A stretch of 64,000 nucleotides of DNA from M3007 sp046296435 (lineage in GTDB: Bacteria; Bacteroidota; Bacteroidia; Chitinophagales; Saprospiraceae), in the NCBI GenBank assembly GCA_046296435.1, contig JBKBLI010000011.1:1-64000 (forward strand), in the 5' to 3' direction. The notes beneath the pieces were generated by a model. It did no database searches, had not been told where the DNA came from, and worked only from the letters and a program-made list of their open reading frames with translations. Made by a program: the position numbers and the translations under genes. This document shows positions 44,351 through 52,571 of this stretch, one piece after another (position 1 is the first letter of the stretch; every line of letters begins with the position of its first letter).

Positions 44351-44929
44351 TCAAGAGGTCTGAAGGAGGAAAAAAACAAACAAATAAACCCAGAGGGCAT
44401 CCACAAAATGCCAGTATTGTACAACCAGATCGAAACGTAGGCGCCGTCTGGGAGTAGGCCTGAAAGGAAGGCGCCAGGCGTGAATCATCGCCATAACCAA
44501 AGCCGCCACACCGCCCAAAACGTGCGCAGCATGCAAGCCCGAAATGACATAGATGAACGAACTCGATGGATTGATGGTAAAAGAAGCGCCCATGCTATTA
44601 AGCGCCTCCCACCCCTTGTATTGCAAAACAACAAACAAAAGACCCAATACAAAGGTCGCCAAAAGCATACGCTTGTAGGTTTGTTCCTGTGAGCGATTGA
44701 AAGCCCGCCAGGACAAATGCAACGTAAAACTACTGGCCAAGATCACGAGCGTGCTTAGGAAAAAGACGTCCGGCAGCTTGAACTCCAGCCAATTGCCGGC
44801 TGCGCGGCGTACCACATACGCGCTGGTAAATGCGCCAAACATCATGATTATGCTGGCTATACCGACCCAAAGAGCAAACTTGAGCGGGGGAATTTTATTT
44901 TTCTTATATTCTGAAGTGACAGCTTCCAT
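44351..44929 (-). CDS. Second cytochrome c oxidase subunit III (short form)
   Basis: A 192-residue heme-copper oxidase subunit III-like protein. Motifs include KFALWVGIASIIMMFGAFTSAYVVRR, FFLSTLVILASSFTLHLSWRAF, FIYVISGLHAAHVLGGVAALVMAM and VVQYWHFVDALWVYLFVFFLLQ. ATG 44929 is only two bases after the ctaB stop, a strong sign of translational coupling. Paired short and long subunit III genes are usual in Bacteroidota oxidase clusters. Confidence 0.9.
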   Translation of the reverse strand: MEAVTSEYKKNKIPPLKFALWVGIASIIMMFGAFTSAYVVRRAAGNWLEFKLPDVFFLSTLVILASSFTLHLSWRAFNRSQEQTYKRMLLATFVLGLLFVVLQYKGWEALNSMGASFTINPSSSFIYVISGLHAAHVLGGVAALVMAMIHAWRLPFRPTPRRRLRFDLVVQYWHFVDALWVYLFVFFLLQTS

Positions 44930-44931
44930 AA

Positions 44932-45954
44932 TTAAAACAAATTTTGCGCGTGAGCCAATCGATCTACCAAAATCACAATCAGCGACAAAGGCAAATGTAT
45001 GAATGAAGCAAACATTTGCGCACGAGCCGCCTCGCGATCGCACGAGCGATATAGCGCCCAGCACCGCCAGGCAAAGTAAAAATTAAGCGCATTCANNNNN
45101 NNNNNNNNNNNNNNNNNNNNNNNNNNNNNNNNNNNNNNNNNNNNNNNNNNNNNNNNNNNNNNNNNNNNNNNNNNNNNNNNNNNNNNNNNNNNNNNTCCAA
45201 TCATGGCCCATATGCTATAAAGCCCGTAGGCGTATCCTGCCAATGCGTTCAAAACAAGAAAAATGCAGAATAAAAACGAAGCTAATCCTACGCTCGCATC
45301 TTTTCGACCATTTTTCGATGGCAATAACTGATACCCGGCGCGCTTGTAATCGTCGTCGGCCAACCAGGCTACAGCCCAAAAATGCGGAAACTGCCATAGA
45401 AACTGTAAGGCAAAAAGCATAAAGGCCAGATGCGCTAAAGATCCATTAGCCGCTACAACGCCGATCAATAGGGGTAATGCGCCGGGTACCGCGCCAACGG
45501 CTACAGCCAATGGCGTACTTCGCTTTAGCGGAGTGTAAACAAAAGCGTACGATATGAGCGACAAAGCCCCAAAAAAACCGGCTAATGGATGAATGGCAGA
45601 CAACATCACTAAACCGACTAACGACATCATACCGGCAATCAATACCGCCGTCGAAACGCTCATTCGCCCGGTTGCAACTGGGCGATTGGCCGTGCGGGTC
45701 ATGATCAAATCATACTCGCGTTCCAAAACTTGATTGAGCGCATTAGCGGCGCCCGTCACCAAAAAACCGCCTATACAAAGTGTTGCAGCTACCCCCAGAT
45801 CAAAAGCAAAGCCGGCGGCAATAGCATATGACATCACTGCGGAAAACAAAACCAAAGAGGTCAGACGAAATTTGACCAGCAACTGGAAATCACTCCAGAT
45901 GCCCGCTTTTTTCGCTGACTTCTCGTCAAGCGTTTTGACTTGCACTTTTGACAT
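44932..45954 (-). CDS. ctaB: Heme O synthase (protoheme IX farnesyltransferase), with assembly gap
   Basis: Membrane prenyltransferase that adds a farnesyl group to heme B, giving the heme O precursor of heme A. The allylic-diphosphate motif is NQVLEREYDLIMTRTANRPVATGRM, with the second Asp region YTPLKRSTPLAVAVGAVPGALPLLIG and FLWQFPHFWAVAWLADDDYKRAGYQLLP. The end is RAQMFASFIHLPLSLIVILVDRL. N at 45096-45195 interrupts the penultimate helix. Placed between coxA and the subunit III genes, it provides the cofactor for the same oxidase. No ctaA gene is in view. Confidence 0.95.
   Translation of the reverse strand: MSKVQVKTLDEKSAKKAGIWSDFQLLVKFRLTSLVLFSAVMSYAIAAGFAFDLGVAATLCIGGFLVTGAANALNQVLEREYDLIMTRTANRPVATGRMSVSTAVLIAGMMSLVGLVMLSAIHPLAGFFGALSLISYAFVYTPLKRSTPLAVAVGAVPGALPLLIGVVAANGSLAHLAFMLFALQFLWQFPHFWAVAWLADDDYKRAGYQLLPSKNGRKDASVGLASFLFCIFLVLNALAGYAYGLYSIWAMIGXXXXXXXXXXXXXXXXXXXXXXXXXXXXXXXXXXNALNFYFAWRCWALYRSCDREAARAQMFASFIHLPLSLIVILVDRLAHAQNLF
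45096..45195. other. Assembly gap (100 N) in ctaB
   Basis: The flanks read IWAMIG and NALNFYFAWRCWALYR. In related enzymes the stretch between the two is only a few residues, and the reading frame requires a missing length of 1 mod 3, so very few bases are probably missing. Confidence 0.75.
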
Positions 45955-46048
45955 ATGCTTTGTTTATCCCCTTGAAGTGATTTTGGTCCCCGGAGCGGGA
46001 GCAGACGCAACGCGCGCACACCCGCTCCGGGAGCAATTGAAAGTTCGC

Positions 46049-47902
46049 TTAGTGGCCGTGATCATGCTCGTTTTCAGCAAGCGGCACAACTTGCGGCACG
46101 TATTCTTTCCCGTCCTTTCCATAATCATAGGGCCAACGCTGAACGGTCGGTATTTTACCGGGCCAGTTGCCGTGACCCGGCTCAATAGGCGTAGTCCATT
46201 CGAGCGTGCTGGCGCCCCACGGGTTGGGATTTGTCATCTTGCGACCGCTGAATATCGAGTAAAAGAAATTGATGATAAACAGAACCTGCAAGAAAAACAC
46301 AACGATCGCTGCAACAGTGATAAATTGGTTGAGATCGACAAAGTGGCGAAACGCATCAAAACCATCCATGCTGTAATAACGGCGCGGCACGCCGGCCATG
46401 CCCGTGTAGTGCATCGGCCAGAACACTGCATATGCGCCAAACAGCGTACCCCAGAAGTGAATCTTGCCCAGCGTCTCGTTCATGAAGCGGCCAAACATCT
46501 TCGGGAACCAATGGTAAATACCTGCAAACATGCCAAAGAAAGCCGCAACCCCCATCACAATGTGGAAGTGAGCCACAACAAAATAGGTGTCGTGCAACTG
46601 TATATCAATGGCGGAATTACCCAGGAAAATACCTGTCAGACCGCCGGAAATAAACATCGAAACAAAACCTATTCCAAATAAACTCGCCGAATTAAAGCGG
46701 AAATTGGAACCATAAACCGTACTGATCCAGTTAAACACCTTCACAGCGGACGGCACCGCAATAATCAGCGTGAAGATCACAAAGAAATTGCTGATGAATG
46801 GATTCACGCCCGACATAAACATGTGGTGCGCCCATACGATAAACGACAAGAAAGCAATCGCCAAAATGGAAAACACCATGGCGCGGTACCCAAATATGGG
46901 TTTGCGCGCGTGCACCGACAACACCTCGGATACGATGCCCATAGCCGGCAAAATAATGATATATACCTCCGGGTGACCCAGGAACCAGAACAGGTGCTGG
47001 TAAAGGATCGGGCTACCGCCTATGCGATCCAAAATCTCTCCGCCAACCACAATCTCGCTCAAATAAAACGAAGTGCCCATCCCGCGGTCAAACGCCAACA
47101 GCAAAACGCCGGAAAGCAATACCGGGAATGACAAAACGCCGATGATAGCCGTAATGAAGAAGGCCCAGATGGTCAACGGCATACGCCAAAGGCTCATCCC
47201 CTTAGTGCGCAGGTTGAGCACCGTGGTGATATAGTTGATCCCGCCTAACAGGGCTGAAACAATAAACAAAGCCATCGAGATGATCCACATGGTCATACCT
47301 GTGCCGGACCCTTCCGACGCCTGGGGCAGTGCGCTCAATGGAGGATATGCCGTCCATCCACCCGAAAACGGCCCCGTGCTCAGGAACAACGACAAGAACA
47401 TCACAATGCCCGCCAGGAAAAATGCCCAATAAGAAAAGGCATTCAGGAGGGGGGAAGCCATGTCGCGCGCGCCCAGTTGAAGGGGTATGAGCAAATTCGA
47501 AAACGTACCGCTCAAGCCGGCCGTCAATACAAAGAATACCAGAATCGTACCGTGCATGGTCACCAACGCATAATAGAATTCCGGATCGAGTTTTCCAACG
47601 CCTTCAGCGCTTACCGTAATCCACTTGCCAAGAATTGGCTTGAGCCAGGCGAGATCAGCCTCGGGGAAGCCCAATTGGAGGCGGAAAACAATAGACATGG
47701 CGGCGCCCATGAAGGCCCAGAAAATACCCGTCATCAAAAATTGACGCGCAATCATCTTGTGATCGGTGCTGAAGATGTAATGCGTCAAGAAATTTGACTG
47801 ATATTTGTCGCCATGATGATGCTCATGGAAATGATCGTCGTAGCCCAATTCTTGGGTTAGCTTTTCCTCTAAGGTTTCAACGGCATTAATTACGTTAGCC
47901 AT
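46049..47902 (-). CDS. ctaD: Cytochrome c oxidase subunit I
   Basis: Catalytic subunit (617 aa, 12+ transmembrane helices) with heme a and the heme a3-CuB site that reduces O2. Ligand residues are visible: heme a His in TMHGTILVFF, CuB His and the cross-linked Tyr in FLGHPEVYIIILP, two CuB His in VWAHHMFMSG, and heme a3/heme a His in VVAHFHIVMG. The Tyr in GHPEVYI and HDTYFVVAHFH place it in the A-type (aa3) oxidases. The N- and C-termini are His-rich (HFHEHHHGDKY; ENEHDHGH). ATG 47902 (MANVINAVE) is preferred over a TTG six bases upstream. Confidence 0.97.
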   Translation of the reverse strand: MANVINAVETLEEKLTQELGYDDHFHEHHHGDKYQSNFLTHYIFSTDHKMIARQFLMTGIFWAFMGAAMSIVFRLQLGFPEADLAWLKPILGKWITVSAEGVGKLDPEFYYALVTMHGTILVFFVLTAGLSGTFSNLLIPLQLGARDMASPLLNAFSYWAFFLAGIVMFLSLFLSTGPFSGGWTAYPPLSALPQASEGSGTGMTMWIISMALFIVSALLGGINYITTVLNLRTKGMSLWRMPLTIWAFFITAIIGVLSFPVLLSGVLLLAFDRGMGTSFYLSEIVVGGEILDRIGGSPILYQHLFWFLGHPEVYIIILPAMGIVSEVLSVHARKPIFGYRAMVFSILAIAFLSFIVWAHHMFMSGVNPFISNFFVIFTLIIAVPSAVKVFNWISTVYGSNFRFNSASLFGIGFVSMFISGGLTGIFLGNSAIDIQLHDTYFVVAHFHIVMGVAAFFGMFAGIYHWFPKMFGRFMNETLGKIHFWGTLFGAYAVFWPMHYTGMAGVPRRYYSMDGFDAFRHFVDLNQFITVAAIVVFFLQVLFIINFFYSIFSGRKMTNPNPWGASTLEWTTPIEPGHGNWPGKIPTVQRWPYDYGKDGKEYVPQVVPLAENEHDHGH

Positions 47903-47986
47903 AACCAAGTTTGAATTTTGTGTGTGAATGTTGAAAAAACCTCGGGTAAAAGGTGTTTAAGCTATATTCTCTCGGAGTATTCGGAT

Positions 47987-49486
47987 TTATTGCGAAACAA
48001 TAGTAAACTCTGTGCGGCGATTCTTCGCGCGGGCCGCATCGGTGTCTGCGGTATCCAATGGCCGCGTTTGTCCATACCCTACCGCACGCAATCGCGAGGC
48101 GTCAATACCTTTCGAAACCAGATAATTAACCACGCCTGCCGCGCGCTGTTGCGAAAGTGTCAAATTGGCGGACGCATCGCCTGTGTTGTCCGTATGCCCA
48201 GCTACCTGGACAACCATCTTTGGATACATTTTGAGCGCTTCCAAAAGATTGTCCAACTCGTATCGGCTATCGGCGGTCAGATTAGCCGATCCCGTCTCAT
48301 AGTTGACATACTGCAGGGTAAGCGTCTTATCTGCCTGGTCTGTTGACTCAACAGCTTTTTTTATGTTGTCGCTAAACTCCTTGGCGCGCATACCCACTTC
48401 AATAGGTAGGATCTTACCCTTGTTCGGATCCTCGTCCGTATTGCGCATTTGCTCCAGATAAAACGACTCCTGCGTTTTGAGCCAGGCATCGTATTCATCC
48501 TGAGGTACTATGCGCAAAATACGCCTCATGGCGTAGTGGCTCTTACCGCACAACTCTGCGCAGGCCAATTCGTAATCAAATTTTTCCCATCGCTTCGGAC
48601 CATTTGGGTCTTTGGGATCGAAAGGCGTATTGTACTCCGGATACTTGCGCAATTCGTTGCGGAATTCCGCCGTCGTTTTAACAGGCGTAAATACAAAGTA
48701 TGTAGGCATACCCGGAACGGCATCCATTTTCACACGGAAGTGCGGCAGATAAAAATTGTGCAACACGTCCTTGGCGGTGATGCGCACGCGCACCTTTTTT
48801 CCTACCGGCAAGTAGATTTCCTGTCCCGGCAAAATATCGTCGTGACCATCTGGATCGCGAAAATCCATACCCAGTTGATTGCCGCCGGTAGTCAGTTTGT
48901 AATCGCGGGCGCCCAACTTGCCATCGGGGCCGGGATAACGTATAATCCAGTTGAATTGCTGTCCGGTAGCCTCAATCTCAATAAATTCTTCGTCGGGATT
49001 GACGTCGGCCATTACCTCGTTCCAGGCATTCAGCCCGCGTACAACCAAGAAGGTCATGACCACCGCGGGGATCGCCGTCCAGAAGATTTCCAAGCGGTTG
49101 TCATGCGCAATAAATTGCGCGCGACGGCCTTCGCGCCAGCGATATTTGTAGGCAAACCAAAACAATGCGATGTGCGTCAGGACAAACACAATACCCGTGA
49201 AGAACAGCGTGATATTGAACATGCTATCCAGTACGCTGCCATGAGCCGAAGCCGCTTTGAGGGGACCATATCCCAACATCTGATTTCGGTACATGTAAGC
49301 CGACAAAACTGTTGCGGTCAGAAAAACCACCAAGAATACCAACGAGAGAATTGCATTCCACTTGCTGTTGTCGCGCAAGGTTGCGAGTTCTCCTTTGATT
49401 TGCGCAGTTAATTCCGTCACCTTAGCGATCTGCACCAATACGATGGAGATCAAGATAACACAAAGTATGATGATAAGTCCAGTCAT
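47987..49486 (-). CDS. coxB: Cytochrome c oxidase subunit II fused to a C-terminal OmpA-like domain
   Basis: Subunit II (499 aa) receives electrons at the CuA centre. Extra N-terminal helices (GLIIILCVILISIVLVQIA; AILSLVFLVVFLTATVLSAY) precede the usual hairpin (NITLFFTGIVFVLTHIALFW; LEIFWTAIPAVVMTFLVVRG). The cupredoxin part has DVLHNFYLPHFRVKMDAVPG and the CuA ligands C309AELC313GKSH317YAM320. After a linker, residues 387-499 form a complete OmpA/Pal peptidoglycan-binding domain (YETGSANLTADSRYELDNLL, VAGHTDNTGDASANLTLSQQ, AVGYGQTRPL, AKNRRTEF). No cytochrome c domain is present, so the enzyme is aa3, not caa3. The OmpA part (48328-47990) is in frame and uninterrupted. ATG 49486 begins the first helix. 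Confidence 0.96.
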   Translation of the reverse strand: MTGLIIILCVILISIVLVQIAKVTELTAQIKGELATLRDNSKWNAILSLVFLVVFLTATVLSAYMYRNQMLGYGPLKAASAHGSVLDSMFNITLFFTGIVFVLTHIALFWFAYKYRWREGRRAQFIAHDNRLEIFWTAIPAVVMTFLVVRGLNAWNEVMADVNPDEEFIEIEATGQQFNWIIRYPGPDGKLGARDYKLTTGGNQLGMDFRDPDGHDDILPGQEIYLPVGKKVRVRITAKDVLHNFYLPHFRVKMDAVPGMPTYFVFTPVKTTAEFRNELRKYPEYNTPFDPKDPNGPKRWEKFDYELACAELCGKSHYAMRRILRIVPQDEYDAWLKTQESFYLEQMRNTDEDPNKGKILPIEVGMRAKEFSDNIKKAVESTDQADKTLTLQYVNYETGSANLTADSRYELDNLLEALKMYPKMVVQVAGHTDNTGDASANLTLSQQRAAGVVNYLVSKGIDASRLRAVGYGQTRPLDTADTDAARAKNRRTEFTIVSQ

Positions 49487-49570
49487 TTTAAGACAATTTT
49501 TGTCATTTAACTTTCTTTGGCCTTCTCTTGTTTTGAGGGAGATATTGTTTAGATTGATTCCAGACAATAT

Positions 49571-51106
49571 TCAATGATGGTCGTCGCCGCGCTCCTCGCC
49601 CTCCGGGAAAACGCCTGTCTCGTGGTGCAAACTTTCCTCCAGGAAAGGATCGCGCAGCGGAACAAGCGAGGCGGAGGTTAATTTATTGAAAAGGAAAAAG
49701 AGGAAGAGGCTCAAGAAGCCGATAAACACAAAGATTTCAGCGAATCCCGGCAAGGTAAAGCCTGCCTTGAAAGGCAATTTGCCCCCGTGCGCGCCGGCGC
49801 CGTGAGCATCTTCGCCATGGCCGTCGCCCTCATGGGAGGCGGCCGATGCAACGGCAGTCTCAACGGCGGCTGCATGCGAGCCTGCGGCTTGCCCATGCGC
49901 ATCGCTTTCGCCCGTTGCGCCATGCGCGTCATGAGCGTGCGAGTCGTCTGCATGAGCCATATCGGCGGCAGTCAGCGTTTTGGTATGCCCGTCGTCGTGA
50001 TGAGAGGCGTCGCTATGATGAGCGCCGTGTTCGGCATGCATGGCCGCCAGGCGCGCGCCTGGCTTAACCATGTGGAACACATCCCACCAGTGACCAATAA
50101 ACACAACCAGACTCACAAAAAACATCGTCCCCAGCTTGCGCTTCGTGTCGTTGCGCATCAATATGAAAAACGGCGTTACAAAATTGAGCAACAGATTCCC
50201 CCAGAACAATACCGGATAATTGGTCATGCGCTCGTTGAAATACACAGTCTCTTCCCCATTATTAGCATACCAAATCAACATGAATTGGTCAAACCAAAGA
50301 TAGGTCCAGAATACGCTGATACCGAATAGATATTTACCCAGATCGTGCAGGTGCTCGCGGGTCACGTATTCCATGTATCCCTGCGACTTCATGAAGATGA
50401 TGACCATGATGGTCAAAGACAGGCCGGCAAGGAAGAGCGATGCCGAAGTATACCAAGCGAACATGGTGCTGTACCAGTGCGTATCGATGGACATCAGCAC
50501 CTGCCATATGAATACCGGGCTTAAAAAACCAATAATCGGCAAGGCCGAAGCCGACCACTTGCGCTGCTTTTTGTAGTAGTCAAACGACTCGGTCTCGTTA
50601 GTATCTTGTTCGATGGAGGCTTTGCGCAAATTTTTTGCCCAAAAATACCAAAGCAATATGAAACCAATCGTGGAAACCGTGTAAAACACCGGATTCAGAA
50701 ATCCGGATTTACCTGCGATGATCTCGTCGTATTCAGGGCTTGCCGGATCGTTGACGCCCGGCACATTCCAGTGATACAAATGGTGCAGATGCGCCCACAC
50801 GCCCAACGTGAGCACCCCAATCAGAATGGCGCCGATGCCCAAGAACTCTCCCATAGCTTCCCAAACGCGCTTGAATACCGTATTCCAGCCGCCGAAAGCC
50901 GTAATCTGAGCAGTCAGGAAAAAAAGCATAAACAACGCAATCCCAGTAAAAAACAAGGAGTTATGCAGCCAGTTTGTCCAAAAGCGGGTATGAAACTGGT
51001 CGTCTCCTATGAAACTCATTAGAAGACCGAGTACGCCAAGCCCCATTCCTGCAAATAGCACGGTCTTGAGTTTGCCGTCAAATTCGAATCGCGTGTTCAG
51101 ATTCAT
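49571..51106 (-). CDS. actF: Alternative complex III subunit ActF (with His-rich insertion)
   Basis: Membrane subunit (511 aa, about ten helices) homologous to ActC/NrfD halves; it contributes to the quinol-oxidising membrane core. Visible segments are HNSLFFTGIALFMLFFLTAQITAFGGW, FWTYLWFDQFMLIWYANNGEETVYF, FWGNLLLNFVTPFFILM and FIGHWWDVFHMV. Between that helix and the last one lies a loop of about 85 residues very rich in His, Asp and Ala (50041-49783, from MHAEHGAHHSDASHHDDGH to HGEDAHGAGAHGG). The protein then ends with LPGFAEIFVFIGFLSLFLFFLF. The start is ATG 51106. Confidence 0.92.
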   Translation of the reverse strand: MNLNTRFEFDGKLKTVLFAGMGLGVLGLLMSFIGDDQFHTRFWTNWLHNSLFFTGIALFMLFFLTAQITAFGGWNTVFKRVWEAMGEFLGIGAILIGVLTLGVWAHLHHLYHWNVPGVNDPASPEYDEIIAGKSGFLNPVFYTVSTIGFILLWYFWAKNLRKASIEQDTNETESFDYYKKQRKWSASALPIIGFLSPVFIWQVLMSIDTHWYSTMFAWYTSASLFLAGLSLTIMVIIFMKSQGYMEYVTREHLHDLGKYLFGISVFWTYLWFDQFMLIWYANNGEETVYFNERMTNYPVLFWGNLLLNFVTPFFILMRNDTKRKLGTMFFVSLVVFIGHWWDVFHMVKPGARLAAMHAEHGAHHSDASHHDDGHTKTLTAADMAHADDSHAHDAHGATGESDAHGQAAGSHAAAVETAVASAASHEGDGHGEDAHGAGAHGGKLPFKAGFTLPGFAEIFVFIGFLSLFLFFLFNKLTSASLVPLRDPFLEESLHHETGVFPEGEERGDDHH

Positions 51107-51131
51107 ATTTTTTTGCAATTAAAAGTCTGAG

Positions 51132-51938
51132 TTATTGCACGACGCGAACGCGGGCTGGGCCGCTTGCTACGCCTTGCGCGGGTTTTTCAACATTGCTCAA
51201 CGTGTTAGCCGTCTCGCTGTATTCGGTTTTGTTGTTTTGGGCTTGCAGGGCGCGAATGTGGTGGATCACCTGCCAACGCTCTTCATAATTGAGTTTTTCC
51301 TTGTAAGCGCCCATCACGTTTTTGCCGTACATGATAGAGAAATAGTACCGCCCGTTACCGGCATTGACCATTTCGTCGATGATAAAACTCTTCGGACCGG
51401 CGAGATAACGGGAATTGGGCATGGTCACCAACCAACCTTGACCGTCGCCTTTTTCGCCGTGGCAGATGCCGCAGTAAATGTTATACAATTCTTTGCCTCG
51501 TTCGAGTCCCGCCTGGGTGATCGGGAAAGGATTGTCTTTCATTTCGATCTCGCAGCGCAAGCGATCGTCCTCGTTATTTTCATAGTAAAAAGGGGCGTAA
51601 GGATTGACCTGCGCGGCAACGGCGTTGGGCGCATTTTTACCGCGCACAACGTCCAGCGCCTCAGCGCCGCCGTACTGCACGCCTGTAAAGCCGCGCGGCA
51701 CCGTCCCTTCTACGTTGTAACGCGGACGGGAAAGCTCAGCCTTAGAAAAAATGTTATCCTCTGGACTGTTCCAATGATTGTACTTGTAATCGTTGAGCGT
51801 ATTGGCTTCGTAAGTGATCGGGTGGGCCATATCGGGCATATATTCATGACCCGTTTTGTTGCCGGATGCCGGCGAACAAAGCGAAAAGAACCAAGCCAAA
51901 AGCGCTATGCCAACAAGCGCGCCAAGTGCGTATTTCAT
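51132..51938 (-). CDS. actE: Alternative complex III subunit ActE (mono-heme cytochrome c lipoprotein)
   Basis: Electron-transfer subunit of 268 residues. The leader ALGALVGIALLAWFFSLC ends at Cys21, a probable lipid anchor. One c-type heme site C156-G-I-C159-H160 is followed by HGEKGDGQGWLV, with Met209 in MYGKNVMGAY as the likely axial ligand. The typical ActE segment NVEGTVPRGFTGVQYGG is present. In known alternative complex III structures this heme is the electron exit near the oxidase. Confidence 0.94.
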   Translation of the reverse strand: MKYALGALVGIALLAWFFSLCSPASGNKTGHEYMPDMAHPITYEANTLNDYKYNHWNSPEDNIFSKAELSRPRYNVEGTVPRGFTGVQYGGAEALDVVRGKNAPNAVAAQVNPYAPFYYENNEDDRLRCEIEMKDNPFPITQAGLERGKELYNIYCGICHGEKGDGQGWLVTMPNSRYLAGPKSFIIDEMVNAGNGRYYFSIMYGKNVMGAYKEKLNYEERWQVIHHIRALQAQNNKTEYSETANTLSNVEKPAQGVASGPARVRVVQ

Positions 51939-51998
51939 AGATGCTTGTTTGTTATCGTGATTGAGCAGACCTGTGAAAGGCCGGCCAAAATTTTTCGA

Positions 51999-52532
51999 TC
52001 AGATTTCTTTTTCGTGCACCTCGGCGGCGCCCGTTTTTCCGAAGAAGTTTTTCAGACCATCTACCTCCGATCCGGGGGTCTCTGACACGTCGAAAGCGAT
52101 GCAAAACTTATCGTCGGTGATTCTATTATCCAGGATCTTTGGTTTCATGCCCGGCCACATTCCGCATACGGTGTAGAAGGTAATCGTCATCCCCCAGGCG
52201 GCGAAGAGCACCGTCATTTCGAAAGTAATGGGGATAAACGAGGGCACCGCCCAATATGGTTTACCGCCAAAAATGGTCGGCCAGTCGCGGGTAAAGATCC
52301 AGGTCATGGCTAAAAATCCAAAAGTAGCGCCAATGGCTCCGAAGATAAACCCGAGGTAATGCAAGCGGCTTTCGGACAATCCAAGAATCGGATCCAAACC
52401 GTGAACTGGAAAGGGCGTGTAAACGTCCATGATATCCAAATGGGCCTCCTTGGCGCGCTTTACGGCGCCTTTGAGGTCTTCTTCGTCATTGTAAAGCCCA
52501 AACAGGACTTTCTTGGTGCTTGCTGCGGTCAT
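51999..52532 (-). CDS. actD: Alternative complex III subunit ActD (DUF3341)
   Basis: A 177-residue membrane protein with the DUF3341 pattern: VLFGLYNDEEDLKGAVKRAKEAHLDIMDVYTPFPVHGLD, two helices (LGFIFGAIGATFGFLAMTWIF; FIPITFEMTVLFAAWGMTITFY), and the Met-Pro-Gly/DDKFCIAFDV end. ActD wraps the membrane part of the complex and carries no cofactor. ATG 52532 is chosen after the upstream MRNNRAYT codons because MTAASTKK starts directly before the conserved VLFGLYN. Confidence 0.92.
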   Translation of the reverse strand: MTAASTKKVLFGLYNDEEDLKGAVKRAKEAHLDIMDVYTPFPVHGLDPILGLSESRLHYLGFIFGAIGATFGFLAMTWIFTRDWPTIFGGKPYWAVPSFIPITFEMTVLFAAWGMTITFYTVCGMWPGMKPKILDNRITDDKFCIAFDVSETPGSEVDGLKNFFGKTGAAEVHEKEI

Positions 52533-52571
52533 AGTATATGCTCTATTGTTGCGCAATTATTTGCAGGTGAA

